A DNA stretch of 64,000 nt from Aerococcus sp. Group 1 (GTDB taxonomy: Bacteria; Bacillota; Bacilli; Lactobacillales; Aerococcaceae): assembly GCF_000193205.1 (NCBI RefSeq), contig NC_015278.1, forward strand, positions 1,674,001 through 1,738,000, given 5' to 3'. Both the position numbers and the translations under genes were made by a program. Below the pieces are notes generated by a model, which did not search any database, was not told the DNA's origin, and saw only the letters and a program-made list of their open reading frames with translations. How positions within the stretch are numbered: the first letter of the stretch is position 1; every line of letters begins with the position of its first letter. Below are positions 37,615 to 45,823 of the stretch, in pieces.

Positions 37615-38592
37615 ATGAATCAATTGAAACGTGGGCTCTTGGCCGTACTCGCTTGCCTAATGGCCATCGCCCTCTTCATTCCCCAAACAAGTGCCCAGGC
37701 AGCTATTAAAGAATCGATTTTTACTTACGGTGAGTCCCTCAACCAAAGCCAATTCCAAGAGACTCAAAAACTCTTAGGGGTTGATACCAATGCCCGGGCT
37801 GTCCAAGTGAATATTAATGAATTGAATGGCCTATTACATGATAATTACCCCTACTACCAAGTTTATTCATCCGCTTATATTGCCCCAGCCAAGCACAGTG
37901 GGGTCAATGTAGAAATCGTCACCCCTAAAACCATTACCGCCATTACGCCCTTACAATACGAGAACGCAGCCCTAACAGCCGGAGCAACCAATGTTGATAT
38001 TAAAGTCGCTTCCGCTGTTCAAGTGGACGGCTCCGGTGCCTTGGCAGGTGTCTATAAGGCCTTCCAAGACAGCGGCCAAGCCTTAGATGGCAAGGCAGTT
38101 TCTGTCGCCCAAGAAGAATTGCAAACCGCTTCAACCATTACTAAGGAAAACCAAAACAAAGAAAATTATTCTGACGAAACCTTGAATGCTGCCATCGCTG
38201 ATATGAAAAACCAAATCCAACAAGCCAAGGAACAAAATGGTGGATCGATCGATGGCAATACCATCCAAGTCATCGTGAATAACGTCATCAATAATTACAA
38301 TCTTAATGGCGTCCTTTCTGAAGAAAACATTCAACAATTACGGGACTTAATGACTAAATTTAGCCAAATTGAACTGACTGAGGAGCAAAAAAACGCTCTT
38401 TCCAACTTTGGACAAACCTTAAAAGAAAAGAGCGGCCAATTAGTGGATTCCGCAAAATCTGCTTGGGATAATATGGACGAGACTGATAAAAATGGAATCA
38501 CCGATTTCTTCCACAGTCTCTGGCAAAGCCTCTTAGGCATTTGGGATTCAATCTTTGGCACCAATTATGGCCAAAATAACCAAGGCCAATAA
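37615..38592 (+). CDS. Secreted DUF1002 domain protein (YpuA-like)
   Basis: The 325-residue protein begins with a signal peptide (cleavage probably after TSAQA, near residue 29). The DUF1002 region follows: FTYGESLNQSQFQETQKLLGV, then LLHDNYPYYQVYSSAYIAP and ITPLQYENAALTAGATNVDIKVASA. A helical C-terminal part follows, with NGGSIDGNTIQVIVNNVINNYNL. YpuA-type proteins are cell-wall associated and of unknown function. AAGGAGG precedes the ATG. It stands alone, divergent from the Lrp gene. Confidence 0.85.
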   Translation: MNQLKRGLLAVLACLMAIALFIPQTSAQAAIKESIFTYGESLNQSQFQETQKLLGVDTNARAVQVNINELNGLLHDNYPYYQVYSSAYIAPAKHSGVNVEIVTPKTITAITPLQYENAALTAGATNVDIKVASAVQVDGSGALAGVYKAFQDSGQALDGKAVSVAQEELQTASTITKENQNKENYSDETLNAAIADMKNQIQQAKEQNGGSIDGNTIQVIVNNVINNYNLNGVLSEENIQQLRDLMTKFSQIELTEEQKNALSNFGQTLKEKSGQLVDSAKSAWDNMDETDKNGITDFFHSLWQSLLGIWDSIFGTNYGQNNQGQ

Positions 38593-38610
38593 AATTTTAT
38601 AGTAAAAACC

Positions 38611-38664
38611 AAGCCACTAGGCCCTGGATAAGTTTACTTATCCACAGAGCCTAGTGGCTTTTTT
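38611..38664 (+). terminator. Terminator after the DUF1002 gene
   Basis: AAGCCACTAGGC (38611-38622) pairs with GCCTAGTGGCTT (38649-38660), and inside it TGGATAAG pairs with CTTATCCA. TTTTTT follows. The loop strand contains a perfect DnaA box TTATCCACA at 38638-38646. Confidence 0.9.
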
Positions 38665-38680
38665 GACTTTTGTTGCACTC
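38661..38680 (-). repeat. End module of the intergenic element family (solo copy)
   Basis: These 20 bases match the end of the element at 52.5 kb (52528-52547) in 19 of 20 positions. On the minus strand the solo copy begins 2 bp beyond the rlmH stop, much as copies 2 and 4 begin near the stops of rsmA and csbD. The rest of the element is replaced by the DUF1002 terminator. Confidence 0.65.
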
Positions 38681-38682
38681 TT

Positions 38683-39162
38683 CTATTTATGGTAGGGTTC
38701 GTGGTGAATAATGCGAAAGGCCCGGTAAATTTGCTCGCTAAGCACCAAACGCATCAATTGATGGGGAAGGGTCATCCGACCAAAACTGAGTAAGAGATCG
38801 GCCCTTTGATTGACCGCCGGACTAGTCCCCAAGGATCCGCCAATTACAAAGACAATGTCGCTCTTGCCATAGGTCAGGCAGTGATCAATTTGCTGGGCCA
38901 ATTCTTCCGAACTTAAGGCCTGACCCTTGATAGCAAGCACAATGACATAGGCTTGGGGAGAAATCTTAGCCAGTAGGCGTTGGCCCTCTTTTTCGATGAT
39001 TTGCTGGTTGTCCAAGTCGCTGGCATTGTCTGGGGTAGGCTCATCCTTAACCTCAATCACTTCTAATTTCCCATAGCGTTGCATTCGTTTTTGATACTCA
39101 GCAATCCCCTGTTTCAAATATTTTTCTTTCAATTTTCCCACGCTGAGAATGGTAATCCGCAT
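38683..39162 (-). CDS. rlmH: 23S rRNA pseudouridine(1915) methyltransferase RlmH
   Basis: A 159-residue SPOUT methyltransferase: [16 protein letters not shown] at the N-terminus, [10 protein letters not shown] in the SAM-binding knot, [35 protein letters not shown] at the C-terminus. RlmH methylates pseudouridine 1915 of 23S rRNA in complete 70S ribosomes. Its place next to htrA is usual for Lactobacillales. The upstream 375-bp gap contains a cluster of DnaA boxes. Confidence 0.96.
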   Translation of the reverse strand: MRITILSVGKLKEKYLKQGIAEYQKRMQRYGKLEVIEVKDEPTPDNASDLDNQQIIEKEGQRLLAKISPQAYVIVLAIKGQALSSEELAQQIDHCLTYGKSDIVFVIGGSLGTSPAVNQRADLLLSFGRMTLPHQLMRLVLSEQIYRAFRIIHHEPYHK

Positions 39163-39226
39163 CTCAAGTCACCCTTTTCTTCAAATTCCCCTTCATCATA
39201 GCATAACTCCCCCTTTTCACAAGGAC

Positions 39227-39436
39227 TTATCCACAATTTCCTCCACAAATCCACAAGCTGTTAATAATAAAGCCTATAATTAAGGGTTTTATTCCAAAAA
39301 TTTTGACCTATCCCAAGTTTTCACTTTTTATACACATAATTGCCCACATGGATGAAGCCCATTATAACGGCACTTATCCACTTTTCAATAAAGTTATCCA
39401 CAACTTCACAAAGTTTTCCCCTCATCTTGTGCATAA
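39227..39436. promoter_or_regulatory. DnaA-box cluster in the htrA-rlmH gap
   Basis: Within 210 bp of an A/T-rich 375-bp gap there are five DnaA-box-like sites: TTATCCACA (39227-39235), TTATACACA (39328-39336), TTATCCACT (39374-39382), TTATCCACA (39394-39402) and, on the minus strand, TTATGCACA (39436-39428). Two are perfect and the others have one mismatch. A further perfect box lies at 38638. No dnaA gene is nearby, so this is more likely a DnaA-binding control cluster than the origin itself. The remainder of the gap presumably holds the rlmH promoter. Confidence 0.75.
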
Positions 39437-39537
39437 GGCTTGGGGATTATGTTGATAAAGCCAAGGTCAAGAGCAAAGAAAAAGCCTCAGTTTTCCTGAG
39501 GCTTAATTAAGTATCAATATCAGAAAATATTAGTCAA

Positions 39538-40821
39538 CTAGGCATTATGATGGTCTTGAGGCCGTAATTGAACGCTAGTGGTTTGCTTCTTACCATTGCG
39601 ATAATATTCAATTTCAACCTTTCCATGGGGGTCTGAACCATAGAGGGCTTGACGCAATTGAGTGGTATCCTTAATTTCATGGTCGCCAAAGCGAGTAATC
39701 ACATCATACTGCTTCAAGCCTGCTTGGTCGGCAGGAGAATTAGGGTCAACCTCCATCACGACTACCCCGTCCTCAACCGCTTCAGGCAATTTCAGCATTT
39801 GTTTTTGCCGTTCCAGCGGGAATTGGTAGAGACTAGCCATGCGCAGGCCTAGTCCTGGCCGGGTTACATGGCCATCCTTTTCTAACTGGCTAATAATTGT
39901 GGTCACATCATTACTTGGGATGGCGAAGCCCATACCTTCCACTTGGGCGGTAGAAATCTTCATCGAGTTGATCCCAATCACTTGGCCGGCAGAGTTCACC
40001 AAAGCGCCCCCTGAGTTACCTGGGTTAATGGCTGCATCTGTTTGAATCGCAGTCACGGTCCAATCACTTTGCCCGTCTTCATCTAAGTCGGTCGGCACTT
40101 GCCGGTTCAAACCAGAAACGATACCTGATGTTACCGTTGAAGCAAAGTCAGATCCTAAAGGCGAACCGATAGCAATGGCTGGTTCCCCCACCTTCAATTG
40201 GGAAGAATCCCCAAATTCTGCCACAGTTTTAGCATATTCCGCTGGCATGGCCAAGACAGCCAAGTCAGTCCAAGGATCGGCGCCTACCAGGTCAACTGGC
40301 ACTTGGGTCCCGTCAGCAAGGATTATCTCCAGGGCATCGCTCCCCTTAATCACATGGTTGTTGGTAACGATATAAGCCTTATCGCCATGGACCTTATAAA
40401 TGACACCCGAACCTTCTGAGGCGGTTTTTAATTCATCACTATTGCGGCTGGGTTGGGTAAAGCCAAATAAGTCATAAACTTGGTTGTTAGGACGGGCCAA
40501 GTTCACCACTGAAACCACCGAGCCGGCGACCTTATCCACCACAGCAGAAACATCAGATTGAATCTCCACACTGGCTTGTTGGGTCCCTTGTTGCCCCTTA
40601 TTTTCGTTCTTATTTTGGCTTTCGGCATTGACCTGGCGTTCCACCATGGTTTTCACTTCATTTTCGGAAACCTTATCTTGGTTGGCATAAGCTGAGACCC
40701 CACCCACTAAACCAGCACCAATTAGGCCACTGATAATAGCGGTTCCCCATTTGGAATTGATAGCGTTTTTAGTATCATCTTTTAAATTATGATTTTTATC
40801 AGGATTAACTTCTTTAGGCAT
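39538..40821 (-). CDS. htrA: HtrA/DegP-type serine protease
   Basis: A membrane-anchored quality-control protease of 427 residues. After a short cytoplasmic part and one membrane span (WGTAIISGLIGAGLVGGVSAYA), the trypsin-like domain carries the triad His (YIVTNNHVI), Asp (DLAVLAMP) and Ser (GNSGGALV). A C-terminal PDZ domain follows (VVMEVDPNSPADQAGLKQYDVI). The ATG at 40821 is chosen because GGAGG precedes it; an in-frame upstream extension of 49 residues has no ribosome binding site. It closes the wal block. Confidence 0.95.
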   Translation of the reverse strand: MPKEVNPDKNHNLKDDTKNAINSKWGTAIISGLIGAGLVGGVSAYANQDKVSENEVKTMVERQVNAESQNKNENKGQQGTQQASVEIQSDVSAVVDKVAGSVVSVVNLARPNNQVYDLFGFTQPSRNSDELKTASEGSGVIYKVHGDKAYIVTNNHVIKGSDALEIILADGTQVPVDLVGADPWTDLAVLAMPAEYAKTVAEFGDSSQLKVGEPAIAIGSPLGSDFASTVTSGIVSGLNRQVPTDLDEDGQSDWTVTAIQTDAAINPGNSGGALVNSAGQVIGINSMKISTAQVEGMGFAIPSNDVTTIISQLEKDGHVTRPGLGLRMASLYQFPLERQKQMLKLPEAVEDGVVVMEVDPNSPADQAGLKQYDVITRFGDHEIKDTTQLRQALYGSDPHGKVEIEYYRNGKKQTTSVQLRPQDHHNA

Positions 40822-40909
40822 ATTTTTCCTCCACTTGTTATAATTGTTCACTTCAAGGATTTTAACTATCTTAGAATGAATATTTGAAAAATATATGAAT
40901 ATTTTCTCA

Positions 40910-41740
40910 TTAAAGGGTAAATAGATCGGTAGGTTGGTAATGGTGGGTCTCATAAAGATCAAAATCATAGCCCACCCCGAGGCCGTTCTCCTTTAAAATC
41001 GCCGTATTGGTTTCAAGGGCCAGGGCATTTAAGTTATTTTCCCTGGAAATATGCCCTAGGTAAACCCGTTTGGTTCGCTCACCTATCATTTTAGTCAAGG
41101 CTTCCGCCGTTTCAACATTAGACAGGTGGCCCCGGTCAGAAAAAATCCTTTGCTTTAAACGCCAAGGATACTTCCCCATTCTTAACATATCATTGTCATA
41201 GTTACTTTCAATCATTAAGGCATCAGAATTGTATACCAGGCCAGCTAAACGATCGGAAACATAGCCTAAGTCTGTCATCATGGCGAATTGCTTACCATCC
41301 TTTTGGAAGGCATAAAACTGCGCATTGATGGAATCATGACTGACAGGAAAACTAAGAATATCGACATCTCCAAAGCTAATCCGTTCCCCTGGCTCCATTA
41401 TTATCTTTTGGTCGGCGTCCAACTTGCCACATTTCTGCTCCAGATAGGACCAGGTATCGGCATTGGCATAGATGGGGAGTTGGTAACGCCGGGCCATAAT
41501 GCCTGCTCCCTTAGAATGGTCAGAATGTTCGTGAGAGATAAAGATGGCATCAAGGTCCTTGGCGTCCCGGCCAATTTTCTGCAGCAATTCCTCAATACGC
41601 TTACCACTTAAGCCCGCATCAACTAAGATATTCCGCTGTGGGGTTTCAATATAAGTCACATTTCCTGTTGACCCACTGGCTAACATACAAATGCGCATGG
41701 TAAAATCTTTTTGCTCTGCGTCTTTGTCCAAAACATCCAA
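40910..41740 (-). CDS. walJ: WalJ/YycJ MBL-fold hydrolase
   Basis: A metallo-beta-lactamase-fold protein of about 276 residues: MLASGSTGNVTYIET at the start, the metal-binding FISHEHSDHSKG (HxHxDH), VDILSFPVSHDS, and LGHISRENN with a further histidine. WalJ is conserved with WalRK and has been linked to coordination of cell division and DNA processing. A TTG at 41740 lies 8 nt after GAGGAG; the ATG 42 bases further in matches the usual N-terminus but has no clear binding site. It follows a DUF2207 gene not usually found in this operon. Confidence 0.92.
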   Translation of the reverse strand: MDVLDKDAEQKDFTMRICMLASGSTGNVTYIETPQRNILVDAGLSGKRIEELLQKIGRDAKDLDAIFISHEHSDHSKGAGIMARRYQLPIYANADTWSYLEQKCGKLDADQKIIMEPGERISFGDVDILSFPVSHDSINAQFYAFQKDGKQFAMMTDLGYVSDRLAGLVYNSDALMIESNYDNDMLRMGKYPWRLKQRIFSDRGHLSNVETAEALTKMIGERTKRVYLGHISRENNLNALALETNTAILKENGLGVGYDFDLYETHHYQPTDLFTL

Positions 41741-41759
41741 ACTTCATTCTCCTCGTTTC

Positions 41760-43418
41760 TTACATAAAATCTTTTAATTGGTATTGGTTCACTGTTTCTA
41801 AAGCCTGAACCAAGTTGCCGCTTAAAGGCTGGTTGGCTTTTTTTGCCTGCTTAACCAGTCGGTAGTTATCCCCAGTCACAAAGCTGTAGAGGTAGTCCTT
41901 TTGACTGTAACCTAAGGACTGGTCTCGACCTTTAAGGCTGTTAAAATAAGTCTTCCAATATTTGGCAAGTTCTTGCCCCTGGGCATTATAAATCGGCAGA
42001 GTATAGCGCCTCAGTAGGTAGATTCCCACTAAGCAAAAGGCCAGGGCTAAGAGCCAAATATGGCCCCTATTTATCTCCCAGATCAACCAAATCACTAAAC
42101 CCGCTAGGACGATAAAGACAGTGACATAAAGCCACCATAAAAAGCCATAAAAGCGGCTTCCAACCTTATCTAATAACTGCAGGTCCTGTTTGCGTTTTTT
42201 ATCCAGCTTGCTAAGGGCATGCAACAAGTTACGATAGTTTCTGGTCTTGCCCTTCTTTTTCAGACCCAGACTATATTTAAAGCTGGCAAAATCAAGATCC
42301 CCACCCTCCTGCTGCTTACTAAAAGCATCCAGAACAACTTGTTCATAGGGGTCATCACTTTGGTTAGCCAAGACTTTAAAGTAAGGGTAGAAGCGGTCAT
42401 CTGCGTTGACAAAACGCAAGGCTAAGTGTCCCTTAGCTACTAAGGATAAAAGGACCAGCCACAACTTATCATGTTGGCTGTAATTCTTCTTCAATAGTTC
42501 GCTAACTTCGACCGGATTGAGCTCATGGCTATGGTTGACTTGCTTAGCATCAGCTGCTTGCCGAATCTTTCGCTTGCGTCTGAGCAAGAAATAAGTGTAA
42601 AGGATCAATAAGGCGACTAAGGCTAAACTAACCCCCATCACTATCCAGTAACGTTGGCGGTACCAGGCTTGTCTGGCCCCGATATGCTTATCAATCTCTC
42701 GGTTAATTTGCTCACCCTTAGAGACGGGGCCTTCCCCCTTGATATTAGACATCACGTCAGCTGGAAGCACCATTTGCACGTTCAACTTACTATCCGCTCT
42801 CAGATCTCTGACTTGAACTTGTAAGGTCGACTCATCCAGCCACTTCTCTTGGATATGGGCTGGACTAGCTAGCCAGGCCTTATAGTGGTTTTGGTCCACC
42901 GCCTGGGGAAATTTAAAGGTAATTTGAGCGGAGTGGATATCGAAAGGCAAGAGCAAAAAGTCCTTTTGCATAATCACTTGATTGCCGTACTTAGTCCAGA
43001 CATCCTCAATATTGGCAATATAATTCACAATTTCATCGTCGCCAGACATGGTATTGTAGAGGTCCACTTGGACATTATTGCCATTTTGATGAAGGTCAAA
43101 GGTTCCTACCGTGTGGGAAGTACTCTGAACAAAAGGAAAGGCTTCGCTAGCTGAATCCATCCGCATATCGATATTTAATTGACGTAGGTGGCCACTTTCG
43201 CCTGTACTAATCACATGGCTTAATTGGTCGACTTGCTTATCAAACTGATAGCGAACTTGTTCGTGCTCCTTAATATCCCCTTGCTGGTCAAATTCCACCT
43301 TAACCTGGTAATCCGCAACTGAAATTCCTTGATTATCTGCTGCCAAAACCGAATCAGGAAGCAGGCAAAACAGGCCTAAAAGGGTGATTAAGATCAGAGT
43401 TGGGAATTCTTTTTTCAT
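41760..43418 (-). CDS. DUF2207 membrane protein within the wal operon
   Basis: A 552-residue protein with a signal peptide (cleavage after SVLAA, near residue 27). An extracellular DUF2207 domain follows (about residues 28-260, with VADYQVKVEFDQQGDIKEHEQVRYQFDK-type strands), then a membrane span near 262-282, a cytoplasmic segment and two more spans near 425-470. Its function is unknown; the family is widespread in Firmicutes. AAGGAGAT precedes the ATG. It sits between walI and walJ with 15-20 bp gaps, so it is co-transcribed with the cell-wall stress system. Confidence 0.85.
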   Translation of the reverse strand: MKKEFPTLILITLLGLFCLLPDSVLAADNQGISVADYQVKVEFDQQGDIKEHEQVRYQFDKQVDQLSHVISTGESGHLRQLNIDMRMDSASEAFPFVQSTSHTVGTFDLHQNGNNVQVDLYNTMSGDDEIVNYIANIEDVWTKYGNQVIMQKDFLLLPFDIHSAQITFKFPQAVDQNHYKAWLASPAHIQEKWLDESTLQVQVRDLRADSKLNVQMVLPADVMSNIKGEGPVSKGEQINREIDKHIGARQAWYRQRYWIVMGVSLALVALLILYTYFLLRRKRKIRQAADAKQVNHSHELNPVEVSELLKKNYSQHDKLWLVLLSLVAKGHLALRFVNADDRFYPYFKVLANQSDDPYEQVVLDAFSKQQEGGDLDFASFKYSLGLKKKGKTRNYRNLLHALSKLDKKRKQDLQLLDKVGSRFYGFLWWLYVTVFIVLAGLVIWLIWEINRGHIWLLALAFCLVGIYLLRRYTLPIYNAQGQELAKYWKTYFNSLKGRDQSLGYSQKDYLYSFVTGDNYRLVKQAKKANQPLSGNLVQALETVNQYQLKDFM

Positions 43419-43433
43419 GGTTTGATCTCCTTC

Positions 43434-44333
43434 CTAGGCGGCTTGACGATTTTGGCTCCCCTCCTTGTCGCCATCACTTGAGGGATTAACTGGCTGAGAA
43501 GCGGGGGCATTTTGAACGATCGTCCCATTAATGGCATCAACAAAGGTGGTTTTAGTGGTATGGTCATCCAACTGCATCATAATGGCCCAAACCGGTTTAA
43601 AAACAATAATGTCATCGACTGATAAAGTTTGCTGGTAACAAATATTGGCTGACAAAATATTAGCTTTGGAAGGGATCTCATTATAGAGATATAAGTTATC
43701 AATGGCATTCTTTTGGGTGATCAAAGGTCGTTCTTCGCCTTGTGGGCTCACGTCATGGACATGGCTCAATTCATAGGAGACGATTTCATTTTGATCATTT
43801 AAGTGAAATAGTAATTCAGCACTAGAATCCATGGCCAGTTTGTCGGCATAGGTGTTTTGCCCATAGTAAATAATTTTGCGTTGGCGGTTATAGATCAAAA
43901 AGTGATATTCTTGGCCATGCTCAATCGCTCCAGAAGCTAACAAGTCCTCGATCGGCTTTAAGGCCTCTGGGGACAACTGGGTAGGGTTTTCCACATTGTT
44001 CTCTGTCAGCGCGGGTAACTTAATCGGATTTTTAAATTCCCCATAGAGTTCCTCAGTCGACTCCCGCCACTCTAACTTCTGTTCCTTGGTCCGGTCTGCT
44101 CCATCGGTGGATAGGCGACTTTGTTTGCCTGCAATCAGTGGCAACTGGACGTCATCTGAAGAAGGGCTAAAGTTCATGGTCACTTCATTATTCTTTAATT
44201 CCTGTTGAATATTAATGTTGGACTGGATAGAGGTCGTCTCCATAAAACTCTTTCCAAAGAGAATATAGGCCAGAAAGATATTTAAGGCGAGAAAGACAAT
44301 AATTAATATATTTTCAATTTGACGAAAATTCAT
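43434..44333 (-). CDS. walI: WalI/YycI regulatory membrane protein
   Basis: A single N-terminal membrane helix (IENILIIVFLALNIFLAYILFG) is followed by an extracellular YycI domain to residue about 280, including NIFLAYILFGKSF and a C-terminal FKPVWAIMMQLDDHTTKTTFVDAINGTIV. In Bacillus it works with WalH to control the WalK kinase through membrane contacts. The C-terminal 20 residues are hydrophilic and low-complexity. GGAGG precedes the ATG, which lies 14 bp after walH. Confidence 0.93.
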   Translation of the reverse strand: MNFRQIENILIIVFLALNIFLAYILFGKSFMETTSIQSNINIQQELKNNEVTMNFSPSSDDVQLPLIAGKQSRLSTDGADRTKEQKLEWRESTEELYGEFKNPIKLPALTENNVENPTQLSPEALKPIEDLLASGAIEHGQEYHFLIYNRQRKIIYYGQNTYADKLAMDSSAELLFHLNDQNEIVSYELSHVHDVSPQGEERPLITQKNAIDNLYLYNEIPSKANILSANICYQQTLSVDDIIVFKPVWAIMMQLDDHTTKTTFVDAINGTIVQNAPASQPVNPSSDGDKEGSQNRQAA

Positions 44334-44347
44334 AAGACTTCCTCCCT

Positions 44348-45823
44348 CTAACGGCTCTGAGCCTGGTTCATTTCTTTAAAGACTTCTTCATTATTACTAT
44401 CAACTTCTGCTGGTTGAGCCTCCTGGTCGCTGCGATTGTGTTTGATATAGACCGGAACGTCGTTTGCCGTATTCCGTGTCACATAAGCCTCATTTTTTGT
44501 CATGTCGACTAGTTCATCTAACATAAAATAGGTTCCATCTTTTTCAATCATCCAACAAGGCACTAAGGAAATTAAGCGATTGGACTTGGAGCTAGGTACC
44601 CAGTAATAGCCAATATTTATCGAATCAATATCCTTACTGCTAATATGGTTGACTTCAAGCAATTTCATAATACTGGTAGCCGGTTGCATTTCAAAATTTT
44701 CCGTCAAATCATTCAAGGGCGTTTGGATATTGAGGGCTGAAAATTTAGCTTGCAGGGTATGGTCCTTAGGAAAACCAATTCGGATTCGTGAGACAAAATT
44801 AGACCCATAAATAGGAATGCCGCCAACGACTTTTCTAAAGGTGACATTCTTTTCTTTATGGTTATATTGACTATAGATCCAGTTATCATTATTGGCCTGG
44901 ATGCGTTGAAGGTCATTGTAGGCTTGTAAGATGACCGACAAGGGATCAGTATTAAGCTCGTAGTCAACGGTTTGGTTGAATAAAATTTCAAAATTACTAT
45001 TATTAATGACTAAACCCTTGTTTTCAGTATAGTAGCGAGCAGACTCAACATCACTATAATCATTGACTTGGTCAGGAAGGTTAAATAAGAGCTGCAAGTA
45101 GGCCGCATTGGATTGACGTTCCAAAATATAGGATAAGGCCTTAACCTCAACCTTGTCATCGAGCAAGTAGTGGTAAGGAGTTTTCAAATCAACCCGCTTA
45201 ACTGCCTTAAAACCACTCTTATTCTCATCGATACTGGTCTTCAAGTCATCAAAGTTAGCCGGTGCTTTTAAAGGCAGACTATAGACCAGGCCCTCTTCCC
45301 GGTCAATCAAGTAAAGAATTTGGCTATCCCGGAGATAGGAGATAAGGTTGATGGGAATTTGTCCCAATTCACCACTAATATCATCACTGGTCAAGCCCAA
45401 AAGTTGGAGAGGGATCTGATCCGCAAACTCCAGCTCTATCAATTCCTTATTATGACTTTCTTGGATATAGTCAGTCAGTGATTCTTTCTTGAGAGTCTCC
45501 AAGTCAAGCTTATCCACTTTTAACTGGGTCATCTTCTCATTAAAGTGGGTTAACAAATTAGCTTCACGGCTTTGCCAAAAGCCTTCTCCATCCGTATAGA
45601 CCAAAGAAACTGGCCGGAATACTTTTAAGAGCGGCGTCTTATCCCCCGGATTAGCTATTTGAGTCGGGGTCAGGGCAGTGGTTTTCGCTTCCATCCCCTC
45701 ATCCCCTGGCCAATTACTAGATAAGTTAGTGAAAGGCCCAATAATATTAAGGGAGAAAAAGATACTCAGTAAGACTAAAAAGGTTAATAGAAAATGAGGC
45801 AAGTTTGTCCAAAATTTTCGCAT
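44348..45823 (-). CDS. walH: WalH/YycH regulatory membrane protein
   Basis: A 491-residue protein with one N-terminal membrane helix (FLLTFLVLLSIFFSLNIIG) and a large extracellular YycH domain that includes ITPTQIANPGD-like early strands and GYYWVPSSKSNRLISLVPCWMIEKDG near the end. With WalI it adjusts WalK activity. The ATG at 45823 overlaps the walK stop by one base (TAATG); an in-frame TTG nine bases upstream is less likely. Confidence 0.93.
   Translation of the reverse strand: MRKFWTNLPHFLLTFLVLLSIFFSLNIIGPFTNLSSNWPGDEGMEAKTTALTPTQIANPGDKTPLLKVFRPVSLVYTDGEGFWQSREANLLTHFNEKMTQLKVDKLDLETLKKESLTDYIQESHNKELIELEFADQIPLQLLGLTSDDISGELGQIPINLISYLRDSQILYLIDREEGLVYSLPLKAPANFDDLKTSIDENKSGFKAVKRVDLKTPYHYLLDDKVEVKALSYILERQSNAAYLQLLFNLPDQVNDYSDVESARYYTENKGLVINNSNFEILFNQTVDYELNTDPLSVILQAYNDLQRIQANNDNWIYSQYNHKEKNVTFRKVVGGIPIYGSNFVSRIRIGFPKDHTLQAKFSALNIQTPLNDLTENFEMQPATSIMKLLEVNHISSKDIDSINIGYYWVPSSKSNRLISLVPCWMIEKDGTYFMLDELVDMTKNEAYVTRNTANDVPVYIKHNRSDQEAQPAEVDSNNEEVFKEMNQAQSR

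Noticed and set aside
39163..39537. Chromosomal replication origin (oriC)
   Set aside because: DnaA boxes are present, but dnaA, dnaN and a strand switch are missing here; a DnaA-box cluster is the safer call.
40822..40968. N-terminal extension of HtrA by 49 residues
   Set aside because: No ribosome binding site is near the upstream start; GGAGG directly precedes the ATG at 40821 and the family N-terminus fits.
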